This document shows positions 16,728 to 23,009 of a stretch of DNA of 38,870 nucleotides, piece by piece; the first letter of the stretch is position 1; the number at the start of each line of letters is the position of its first letter. The notes under the pieces were generated by a model. It was given only the letters and a program-made list of their open reading frames with translations, ran no database searches and was not told the DNA's origin. Made by a program: the position numbers and the translations under genes. The stretch is from Thermoproteota archaeon (GTDB lineage: Archaea > Korarchaeota > Korarchaeia > Korarchaeales > Korarchaeaceae), in NCBI GenBank assembly GCA_027491435.1, contig JAOZFG010000006.1:1-38870 (forward strand), written 5' to 3'.

Positions 16728-16860
16728 GGGGGGAGTTGGGATCGGCATAAGGAGCTGCCGCGGGCACGCTCCCTACGCCGGCATTACCCGGATCAGGTTC
16801 GAGGGGTCGGCGGCAGACTAGCCGCCCTCTCAGCCGGGTTCACCCCAGCTCCCCCGGTGC
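16728..16860 (-). promoter_or_regulatory. TPP (THI-element) riboswitch with translational expression platform, upstream of thiB
   Basis: Read on the minus strand, the conserved core of the thiamine diphosphate aptamer is present: GGGGTG, CTGAGA (16833 to 16828), ACCTGATC (16798 to 16791), and GGGTAATGCCGGCGTAGGGA ending at 16770. A variable P3 arm GGCGGCTAGTCTGCCGCC lies between the halves. The base stem can form with GGAGCTG (16852-16846) and CAGCTCC (16757-16751); a weaker stem directly at the core is also possible. Downstream, ACTCCCCCC (16736-16728) complements GGGGGGAGT (16709-16701), which includes the bases of the thiB start. The same C-run also complements CACCGGGGGAG (16859-16849) at the 5' side. 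TPP riboswitches are uncommon in archaea. Confidence 0.92.
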
Positions 16861-16876
16861 CCGCCACTAAAGTGGG

Positions 16877-16896
16877 AAGTAAAGAAATAAAAATCC
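16877..16896. promoter_or_regulatory. shared AT-rich divergent promoter, riboswitch/thiB versus 16924 gene
   Basis: An A-rich block (AGTAAAGAAATAAAAATCC) between the divergent units is the only TATA-like stretch available to either. On the minus strand, TTTTTATTT would start the riboswitch RNA near 16864, beside the small inverted repeat CCACTTTAGTGG (16875-16864). On the plus strand, AAATAAAAAT would start transcription near 16912-16918. Confidence 0.4.
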
Positions 16897-16923
16897 TTAC
16901 CGGCGACTAGGTGGGGACCCTAC

Positions 16924-18252
16924 TTGTGGAGAGTAGCCCTTATATCTCTAATTTTTCTAATTTTAAGTCAGGGATGGGTCGTAGTAATCGATAGGAATGG
17001 CTATGAGGAAGTTAAAGATATAGAGATTATAGACAATGGTTTAGTTGTCGTGGGCCACGTGGTCTACTCTAAACAGGTGGACGGTATCGTGCTCTTTCTT
17101 GATGATTCGGGCAGTCTAGAGAAGTATCTTAGGGTAGACGTTGGATATGATGAGTACCTCACGTCTATCTGCGATCTGGGAAATAGGATTGTCATAGCTG
17201 GGTATGTTAAGGGTAGGGAAAAGGCAGGCGTGATAGCCCTGAGCCTGAGCGGTAAGGGCGACCTCATTTGGGGAAGGATTTATAATGTTAAGGCTAAAGA
17301 TCTTAAAATATTCTCATGTAGTAGGCTCAACAATTACTTAGTGCTGACGGGAAGCGTGTCTACAGGAGGTGATATGAACGCACTCATAGCCTTCCTTAAG
17401 GAGGACGGATCTCTGGTTAACATGACCTCCTTTGGGACGAACCTAGTTGAATGGGTCAACTCAGCCTACTCCACTGGAGGTAAACTCTTCTTAGCTGGAG
17501 GGGCCCTGACTGACTCCTCGGCGGACTTATGGTTGGCCGACTTTAAGCGAGGCAGAGTTTATCTGTTTAGTGAGGAGGGCTGGCAAGAGGCGTACTCCGT
17601 TAACGTCAGAGGCGATAAGATCCTGTTAGTGGGATCTACCAGCGACGGAGGGTGGGACGTCACGGCTTTAATGATCAAGGGGGGAGAGATACTCTGGGGA
17701 AAGAGGTACGGAACTCCTTACATGGATTTGGGATACGATAGTTGGCTAGGAGACAGCATCTACATCACCGGAGAAGTCAGATGCTTCGGGGGCGGATGTA
17801 ACGCCCTGTTAATGGAACTGAATGAGGATGGAGGTTTGATGAGCTCAACGGAGGTTGGAGGAGAGAACATGGAAAGGGGATACGCCTTGGATTCTGATGG
17901 GGAAAGGGTTTTCATTGCGGGCTACTCCGACTCATTCAGCCTAGACGTGTGGGGCGGAATACTAGTGGTTTCGGGAAGGGGCGGGTGTAAATCTGAGGAA
18001 ATCAACGTTACCTCTTTTGATGAGAATTATGATAAAAGGGTCCTTGAAGCTCATGTTAAATTAATTGAATGGAATGAAGAAAAAACAAGAGTGAAACTGA
18101 GTCAAGAGAGCCCTCACGTCAGGAATCCATGTCAAACAGACTTAGATAGGTTAATGGAGATTGTGGTTCCTTTACTGGCAATTATGGCATTTATGATTAC
18201 AATATACCTGAGTTGGAGGTTAATATTCAAAAGGTCAGGAGAAAGCAGTTAG
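16924..18252 (+). CDS. predicted envelope beta-propeller-like protein with N- and C-terminal membrane segments
   Basis: Not recognised as a named family. 442 residues: an N-terminal hydrophobic signal or anchor (VALISLIFLILSQGWVVVI), then about seven imperfect blade-like repeats of 40-50 residues. These carry recurring strands of the type IVIAGYV, YLVLTGSVS, LFLAGGA, ILLVGSTSDGGWD, IYITGEV and VFIAGYSDS, with alternating WG-x-x-Y/FG turns (LIWGRIYN, ILWGKRYG). A C-terminal membrane helix follows (VVPLLAIMAFMITIYLSWRLI) with a basic tail. The pattern resembles SBBP-type beta-propeller surface proteins, so an extracytoplasmic propeller tethered at the C-terminus is inferred. Start TTG at 16924 with GGTGGGG about nine bases upstream. 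Its 3' end overlaps the convergent HTH gene by 18 bases. The last 300 bases become AT-rich. Function unknown. Confidence 0.7.
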   Translation: MWRVALISLIFLILSQGWVVVIDRNGYEEVKDIEIIDNGLVVVGHVVYSKQVDGIVLFLDDSGSLEKYLRVDVGYDEYLTSICDLGNRIVIAGYVKGREKAGVIALSLSGKGDLIWGRIYNVKAKDLKIFSCSRLNNYLVLTGSVSTGGDMNALIAFLKEDGSLVNMTSFGTNLVEWVNSAYSTGGKLFLAGGALTDSSADLWLADFKRGRVYLFSEEGWQEAYSVNVRGDKILLVGSTSDGGWDVTALMIKGGEILWGKRYGTPYMDLGYDSWLGDSIYITGEVRCFGGGCNALLMELNEDGGLMSSTEVGGENMERGYALDSDGERVFIAGYSDSFSLDVWGGILVVSGRGGCKSEEINVTSFDENYDKRVLEAHVKLIEWNEEKTRVKLSQESPHVRNPCQTDLDRLMEIVVPLLAIMAFMITIYLSWRLIFKRSGESS

Positions 18253-18765
18253 AAACTTTGACAGAGCTCTCCTAATGTTACGACTAACGGTGGACACGTG
18301 AACGCCCAGTTCATTTGCTAATTCAGTAAGGGATGTCCCCCTTCCATTTATGTTAAATAGCCCCCTTTCCAGCGCCATCTTTATGTATTTTATCTCAGTT
18401 TCAGTTATCTTTATTCTTTTTGTTAGCTCAGCAAATGGAAAATCTTTTCTAAATTCATCCGGATCACCTATGATGGTAACCTTAAGCCTTTCATTTCCTA
18501 GATCAGATACGTGTATTAATGTATAATTCTTAAATGATGCGTTGGCAAATAGGCACCTTTTCGATTTAACAGCTACTATATTTCCCTTTTGTGCAATAAT
18601 TTCATCCTTTATCTGATGACCGTTTTCACCTAGGACCTCCAGCCACAATATGGCAGAATCCTCCCTCTTCTCTATAAATAAATGTCTAACTTTACCTTCT
18701 AAATCAGTGTAAGGGCAATCGGTGTTATGGTATTCTGGAATTTCGAAGACGTGAAGGCACACCAA
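18235..18765 (-). CDS. HTH_10 (bacterio-opsin activator-like) transcriptional regulator
   Basis: Archaeal one-component regulator of 176 residues. The C-terminal HTH_10 domain is clear: ITETEIKYIKMALERGLFNI, then GTSLTELANELGVHVSTVSR and RRALSKFL. The N-terminal part (1-110) contains HNTDCPYT and beta-rich segments, and may be the ligand-sensing half seen in related crenarchaeal proteins; the ligand is unknown. Start TTG at 18765 or GTG at 18762; an upstream ATG is followed at once by a stop. The coding DNA is visibly richer in A+T (AAA, GAA, ATT, TTA codons) than its neighbours, which hints at foreign origin or weak expression. It is divergent from the caspase-like gene, so that gene is a candidate target. 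Confidence 0.75.
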   Translation of the reverse strand: MVCLHVFEIPEYHNTDCPYTDLEGKVRHLFIEKREDSAILWLEVLGENGHQIKDEIIAQKGNIVAVKSKRCLFANASFKNYTLIHVSDLGNERLKVTIIGDPDEFRKDFPFAELTKRIKITETEIKYIKMALERGLFNINGRGTSLTELANELGVHVSTVSRNIRRALSKFLTAFS

Positions 18766-18793
18766 CTTACATACCCGTTTAGTAATATCAAGC

Positions 18794-18804
18794 TTAATTT
18801 AAAT
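18794..18804 (+). promoter_or_regulatory. TATA box of the caspase-like gene
   Basis: TTAATTTAAAT lies about 29 bases before the ATG at 18828 and predicts a start site at the ATG itself, that is, a leaderless mRNA. There is no Shine-Dalgarno sequence before the ATG. Confidence 0.45.
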
Positions 18805-18827
18805 GTGTCATCTTTGAATGTGAAGCG

Positions 18828-19538
18828 ATGGCCAGACTGAAGCTAGCAGTACCCCTGGCCCTGCTGGTTGTTTTGGGATTAGCCCTAACTGTAAAGAAGG
18901 AAAGACGTGATGGGGCCGTGATAATCGATGGTTTGGCTTCGGACTACCCCAATCCTGAGCTGATAGAGAAATTGAAGGATTACCTGAGGAAGTCAGGATA
19001 TGAAAGGGTGGACGTCTATAATGGAAGGGAGGTCACCGTATCCCTTTACCAGGAGCTTCCCAAGAGGGGCTACAAGCTAATCCTGATAAGGGCTCATAGC
19101 GCCCCGGCTCCGAGCGGAGGAGGCACAGTGATTTTCACAGGAGAACCAGCTAACAGCTCCGCCTACATATTCGAGAGGATAAGTGGTTTCGTCGTGAAAG
19201 CTAGAACTTTGGAAGGCAATAGAACTTATTTCGCTGTAACTCCTAAGTTTTGGATGGAAAAGGCTAAGGGAAACTTTGACAGTGCAATAGTAGTCATGAT
19301 GAGCTGCTACGGGTTCCTGGATGATGTCCTTCCTAAGGTGTTCATCATGAAGGGGGCCTCCTACTACGTGGGGTGGGAGGAGAAGGTCTCCCTCACCTAC
19401 GTAGACGAAGCGGTCGAGGTCTTCGTTAAGAAGTTGTCAGAGGGAATGAGTATAGAAGATGCTGTGAAATACGTTAATGAGGTGCTTGGCCCAGACCCTT
19501 CCACCAACAGCTACATGAGGTACGCTAAGAGGCCTTGA
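18828..19538 (+). CDS. membrane-anchored caspase-like (clan CD, CHAT/C25-like) cysteine peptidase, predicted
   Basis: 236 residues. An N-terminal hydrophobic helix (6-22) is followed by KKERR, so the body is probably outside the cell on an anchor, or secreted. The body shows the caspase-hemoglobinase order: strand AVIIDG, helix, strand VDVYNG, helix, strand KLILIRAHSA with candidate catalytic His H90, then strand AIVVMMSCYGF with candidate catalytic Cys C160. Next come a GASYYVGW segment and a helix FVKKLSEGMSIEDAVKYVNE, like the end of CHAT domains. No prodomain or fusion partner is visible. Fold and catalytic pair are inferred from pattern only. It could instead be an inactive relative. Its stop overlaps the convergent radical SAM gene by 14 bases. 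The divergent HTH_10 gene may control it. Confidence 0.6.
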   Translation: MARLKLAVPLALLVVLGLALTVKKERRDGAVIIDGLASDYPNPELIEKLKDYLRKSGYERVDVYNGREVTVSLYQELPKRGYKLILIRAHSAPAPSGGGTVIFTGEPANSSAYIFERISGFVVKARTLEGNRTYFAVTPKFWMEKAKGNFDSAIVVMMSCYGFLDDVLPKVFIMKGASYYVGWEEKVSLTYVDEAVEVFVKKLSEGMSIEDAVKYVNEVLGPDPSTNSYMRYAKRP

Positions 19539-20643
19539 CTAGCACCATTCTCCTGGTAACCGTAGATAGGACGTGTTTTAACCTCTTTGTAGCCTTCCTA
19601 GAGCCCTTACCTAACACCTTAATCTTGGGCCCTTTCAGGTAGACCTTAGTCACCTTGAAACCTAAAGCTGCGCCTAAAAGGGGAACTTCCTCAACGTCAA
19701 ACTCAGGTAAACCGGGATAGCAGGGACCCATGTTGCACATGTGACAGGGCAATCTGTGGGCAAGGGAGTTAGCGGCGCAGGCCGACGGGAGCACCTTGAA
19801 ACCCAGATCCTTGGCAACCTTTGTAAGGAACCTCTTTACGTCGTCCACCCTGACGGGCACCTGCTCATTCCCCTTAACCTCCCTGATAGCCCTGCTCTCT
19901 ATCTCTTCCGTGGAAACCCCGGCGAAATTCAGCCTCCTGAGAATTCCCTCGGTGACCCTTAGCCCGCCTATTATCACGTTATCGGTGAACTCCCTGGCCG
20001 CTTGCAATATTTTAGGTCCATCCTCCTCTGATATCCCCGGGATAACAGGCCTCATGAAAAGAGTAACGTGTAGGCCTTTAGATGACAGGTTTCTAATAGT
20101 CTCAAATCGGGCCTCAGGGGACGGGGCTCCTGGCTCCAATTCCCTCCTTAAGGTAGTTATTGAGACCAGCAGGCTAGCTGACGGGTCAATCTCTTTTATT
20201 TTAGAGGCCAAGCTCTCGTCTATGTGTGCCTTGGTGGACACCTGCACCGGGTTCTTGAGGAAGCGGCTGACGGCCCTCATGTACTCCAGCGTCCTCTCAG
20301 TAGTCTCTCGGAGAAAGGGTTCCGTCACGGACCCGAAGGCCAGGTAGGTGCCTGACTCCCCCAGGACCGTGTAAGGGTTCACCGCTATGGCGTAGGCCAG
20401 CTGTGTTCCCGAAAGCCTGTAGGGTTTAGGGGACATGGGAATTCCCATGTCAGGCACGTAGCAGTAGACGCAGGCGAAGCTGCAGCCAGTGCCCGCGTGG
20501 ACGGTCAGCCCACAAGGCCTCGGCTCCCTCTTAGCGTGAGGGTCTTTCCTGGCCTCTCTGGCCTCCCTTTCAGTTAACTCGCCTCTAATCCTCTCGGCCA
20601 CCCTGTGCTTAAATTCTAAGGCCTTGAGCAGCTCCACCTTCAT
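19525..20643 (-). CDS. radical SAM protein, spore-photoproduct-lyase-like (SPL family)
   Basis: 372 residues with the SAM cluster CX3CX2C at C54, C58, C61 (CSFACVYCYV). Segments typical of the SPL-like group follow: AFGSVTEPF, VQVSTKAH, and VTLFMRPVIPG. A second cysteine-rich patch near the C-terminus (CAANSLAHRLPCHMCNMGPC) could hold an auxiliary cluster or zinc. True spore photoproduct lyase acts in sporulating bacteria; archaeal relatives have no proven substrate, so DNA repair is only a possibility. The ATG at 20643 has no ribosome site, and TTTATG about 30 bases upstream on this strand suggests a leaderless message. It is divergent from a CBS protein and convergent with the caspase-like gene. 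Confidence 0.75.
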   Translation of the reverse strand: MKVELLKALEFKHRVAERIRGELTEREAREARKDPHAKREPRPCGLTVHAGTGCSFACVYCYVPDMGIPMSPKPYRLSGTQLAYAIAVNPYTVLGESGTYLAFGSVTEPFLRETTERTLEYMRAVSRFLKNPVQVSTKAHIDESLASKIKEIDPSASLLVSITTLRRELEPGAPSPEARFETIRNLSSKGLHVTLFMRPVIPGISEEDGPKILQAAREFTDNVIIGGLRVTEGILRRLNFAGVSTEEIESRAIREVKGNEQVPVRVDDVKRFLTKVAKDLGFKVLPSACAANSLAHRLPCHMCNMGPCYPGLPEFDVEEVPLLGAALGFKVTKVYLKGPKIKVLGKGSRKATKRLKHVLSTVTRRMVLVKAS

Positions 20644-20729
20644 CTAGGCTGAATCGTAGTGGTCACATAAATGGTTATCATGAATGGAGACACCTTTAAG
20701 TTAAAGGGACCGTATCACCAGGTGATAGT

Positions 20730-21143
20730 ATGCCCAAGGTAGAGCAAATCAAAGTCAAGGATTTGATAAGCAGGCCTAAGCCGATTACCGTTAGGAGGGA
20801 CGCCTCCTTAAAGGAGGCGGCTAAGTTGATGGCCGATGAGAGGATAGGCTTCCTAGTCGTGGTGGCCGACGACGACGAGAGGGAAGTTATAGGGGTCATC
20901 TCAGAAAGGGACATAATTAATGCCTTCGGCTACGGGAAGGACGACATTAAGGTCGAAGATATGATGAAGACCAACATCGTACACGTCTACGAGGACGACC
21001 CCATAAGCAAGGCGGCTAAGCTCATGAAGGAGCATAACATAAGGCACCTGGTGGTTCTAGACAGAGATGGAAAGCTGGCTGGAGTGCTTTCCATAAAGGA
21101 CCTAACCTACAAAGAGGGAGCCCTGTTCTCACTAATATTCTAG
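20730..21143 (+). CDS. CBS-domain pair protein
   Basis: 137 residues made almost only of two CBS domains in tandem: about 10-70 (VKDLISRPKPITVRRDASLKEA, GVISERDII) and about 75-135 (VEDMMKTNIVHVYEDDPISKAA, GVLSIKDLTY). Such pairs bind adenine nucleotides or S-adenosylmethionine and act as stand-alone sensors; ligand and partner cannot be told here. Start ATG with GGTGAT at 20721-20726 and three bases between. The stop overlaps the convergent GTPase gene by 12 bases. A second such protein lies at 25043. Confidence 0.9.
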   Translation: MPKVEQIKVKDLISRPKPITVRRDASLKEAAKLMADERIGFLVVVADDDEREVIGVISERDIINAFGYGKDDIKVEDMMKTNIVHVYEDDPISKAAKLMKEHNIRHLVVLDRDGKLAGVLSIKDLTYKEGALFSLIF

Positions 21144-21923
21144 GCCGTAATCACTAGGAGTAACGTAAAAGGTCAACTTTGCCCTGTGATAATCCCTTAT
21201 GACTTGCCTAGCGGCCTCATCAACGTCTGGCTCCCTACCCCTAACCCAACCCCTCTTTACGGCCAGCGCCTCCAGTACTTTTACTGGATCCCTCTCATCT
21301 ATCCTGTAGGCTCTCCAAACTGATGAGGGGTCTACTTGCAGGGCTCTTTCAAGCAGTTTGACCGCTACCTCTATAGGATTCCTCATTTCCTCCGGAGGGA
21401 CCCCCCTCACAGCTATCTCTAGGGGATTGCCTTCAGCGGGAACTATGCCCGGAGAGTCAAGTATGTAGAGCTTGCTGTCTATTCTGTAAAGCTGAAAATG
21501 CCTGGTGTACCCTGGGTTACCCGGTATTGGGCTTGTTGAAGCTGAGCTCCTCCCCTTTAACACATTAATTATTGAGCTCTTACCGACTTTAGGGTATCCA
21601 GCTATTAGAGCTTTAACGGGAAGTTCTGGGGCCTCCCTCTTTATGAACCTCCTGAGCCTTAGGGTGCCCAACCTTTCCCTGGCGCTCACGTATATCGACT
21701 TGAGGCCCATAGAGTCGAACAATCTCTTCCACTCATCAAGCACGTTCTTAGGAACTAGGTCAGATTTATTCATCACCAGTATTAGCTTCTTTCCCTTCTC
21801 CCCGGCCATCCTCTCTAGCTTCTCGCTTCTAGTGGTCCAGGGATCTCTAGAGTCCAGCACCTCAATTACCATGTTTACCTGATCCATAGCCTTTGATAGA
21901 TCCTTCCACGTGGCTATCTTCAT
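21132..21923 (-). CDS. circularly permuted GTPase (YlqF/RbgA-like, predicted ribosome biogenesis)
   Basis: 263 residues with the permuted order of GTPase motifs: G4 NKSD at 52-55 comes before G1 GYPKVGKSS at 109-117, then G3 DSPG at 156-159. RbgA/YlqF and Nug1/Nog2 relatives assist assembly of the large ribosomal subunit. The opening WKDLSKAMDQVNMVIEVLDS is typical of the group. The chain lacks the long basic extension of eukaryotic Nug proteins. Its ATG overlaps the stop of the thioredoxin-like gene by four bases (ATGA), so the two are co-transcribed. Confidence 0.9.
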   Translation of the reverse strand: MKIATWKDLSKAMDQVNMVIEVLDSRDPWTTRSEKLERMAGEKGKKLILVMNKSDLVPKNVLDEWKRLFDSMGLKSIYVSARERLGTLRLRRFIKREAPELPVKALIAGYPKVGKSSIINVLKGRSSASTSPIPGNPGYTRHFQLYRIDSKLYILDSPGIVPAEGNPLEIAVRGVPPEEMRNPIEVAVKLLERALQVDPSSVWRAYRIDERDPVKVLEALAVKRGWVRGREPDVDEAARQVIRDYHRAKLTFYVTPSDYGLEY

Positions 21924-22243
21924 TTTAACACGCTCATCAGCCTCTCCTTTATCATTTCCTTAGGAGGCCTGTCGTAAATGGAGCCCTTCCACTTGTAGAG
22001 CCTCGTGCATGAAGCCTTGTACTCTCCCCTATCCTTGAAGTTGGGGTCTAGGTCTTCCCCGTTTATCCTGATCGTGGGCACCCCCATGACCCTGTGTTGC
22101 CTGGCCTCATAATCGTTGGCTAACATAACCTCCTCTATTTCGTAATCCTCGACTCCCAGCTCGCTCAGTGCATCTTTAATATCTTTTATAATGGGATCTC
22201 TAGGACACTCTGGGGTATAGTAAAGCTGAATCTTAAGCCTCAT
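21920..22243 (-). CDS. thioredoxin-fold protein with degenerate CXXC (glutaredoxin-like small family)
   Basis: 107 residues. Strand LKIQLYYTPECPRD has one cysteine (C13) where the redox CXXC would be; the second cysteine is replaced by Asp. A cis-proline segment GVPTIRINGEDLDP follows, then a second cysteine (ASCTRLYKW) downstream, as in a group of small archaeal and bacterial thioredoxin-fold proteins that read ...SPTIRVNG...C..Y. A classic disulfide reductase role is therefore doubtful; single-cysteine chemistry or metal binding is possible. ATG at 22243 with CATTTAAATTCG about 20-30 bases upstream suggests a leaderless message. First gene of a two-gene operon with the permuted GTPase. Confidence 0.7.
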   Translation of the reverse strand: MRLKIQLYYTPECPRDPIIKDIKDALSELGVEDYEIEEVMLANDYEARQHRVMGVPTIRINGEDLDPNFKDRGEYKASCTRLYKWKGSIYDRPPKEMIKERLMSVLK

Positions 22244-22275
22244 CGCTAATTCAACCGATGCACGAATTTAAATGT

Positions 22276-22698
22276 TTATTCATTCTTTTCCTCAGGCTCC
22301 TTTATTCCCAGGTACTGTCTGACCATCTTGTAATAGTTCTCGACGCTCCCGTATCTCTTCAGAAAGCTCTCGGCGATGTCGTACCCGAACTTCTTCTTGA
22401 ACTCCTCCCTGCCCTCAGGGGTCATGTCGAAGGGAGTCCACGGGGGGTACCACTCTATCTCCACCTCTACATCTTTAAGCTCGGGTATGGCCGCCTTTAA
22501 ACTGTCCTTAACCATTTGAGCCAACATCTGGTAGTACGGACAACCGGGAGCTGTCATGGTCATTCTAACCTTGAGGACGCCATCTTGAAGTTTTAGCTCC
22601 CTTATCAGCCCAAGGTCCACCACGTTAACTGGTATTTCGGGATCAAATACCATCTTGAGGGCTGCTAAGGCCTTAACTCTCACTTCTTCCTCGTTCAT
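22276..22698 (-). CDS. MIP18/DUF59-family protein (SufT/PaaD-like, iron-sulfur assembly)
   Basis: 140 residues. The DUF59 core runs from ALKMVFDPEIPVNVVDLGLI to MTMTAPGCPYYQMLAQMV, with the family DPE motif and the conserved cysteine in TAPGCPYY. It ends with the DVEVEIEWYPPWTPFDM segment. A C-terminal helical tail of about 40 residues (EGREEFKKKFGY...) is extra. Relatives take part in cytosolic iron-sulfur cluster delivery. The window holds several cluster enzymes (MoaA, UDG, two radical SAM proteins) that could be clients, but this is inference. ATG at 22698; TATA-like CTTTATTTAG about 25-35 bases upstream, leaderless. Confidence 0.88.
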   Translation of the reverse strand: MNEEEVRVKALAALKMVFDPEIPVNVVDLGLIRELKLQDGVLKVRMTMTAPGCPYYQMLAQMVKDSLKAAIPELKDVEVEIEWYPPWTPFDMTPEGREEFKKKFGYDIAESFLKRYGSVENYYKMVRQYLGIKEPEEKNE

Positions 22699-22736
22699 GG
22701 TTATCGGTATAACACCCGTGATCCCTAAATAAAGGT

Positions 22737-22946
22737 TTAGGTTACCCTAATTAGTAACACGGGTCCGGGGTAGAGCCCTCTAACCCAGAGCCTGCTTAGA
22801 AGCCTAGCCCTGTCCTTATCGTGATCTATCACGCTACCATCAACTATAGCGACGAACTCGCCCCTGTACTTCCTCAAGGCGTGCATGTTCCTTTTGGCCC
22901 ATACCTTGCTCATCCTATAACGTTGAAGGTCCCTAACAAGAGACAA
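22737..22946 (-). CDS. small DUF5678-like protein
   Basis: 69 residues. The segment KYRGEFVAIVDGSVIDHDKD followed by ARLLSRLW and a final strand GPVLLIRVT matches the short archaeal DUF5678 pattern (strand-turn-helix-strand). The role is unknown. Start TTG at 22946, chosen because AGGTGA lies five to six bases upstream; no ATG gives a full domain. It stands alone between the MIP18-family gene and the Lon-like protease gene, same strand, with a gap of about 60 bases behind it. Confidence 0.7.
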   Translation of the reverse strand: MSLVRDLQRYRMSKVWAKRNMHALRKYRGEFVAIVDGSVIDHDKDRARLLSRLWVRGLYPGPVLLIRVT

Positions 22947-23009
22947 CCTTTCACCTAATCGATGGCCAGACGGTCAATAAAAGGCAATAAAGAGGGAAGT
23001 AATAAGGGG

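Noticed and set aside
16790-16810. GGTTCGA-like string resembling a tRNA T-loop
   Set aside because: It belongs to the TPP aptamer (gatcaggttcgag on the plus strand); no acceptor, D or anticodon arms fit around it.
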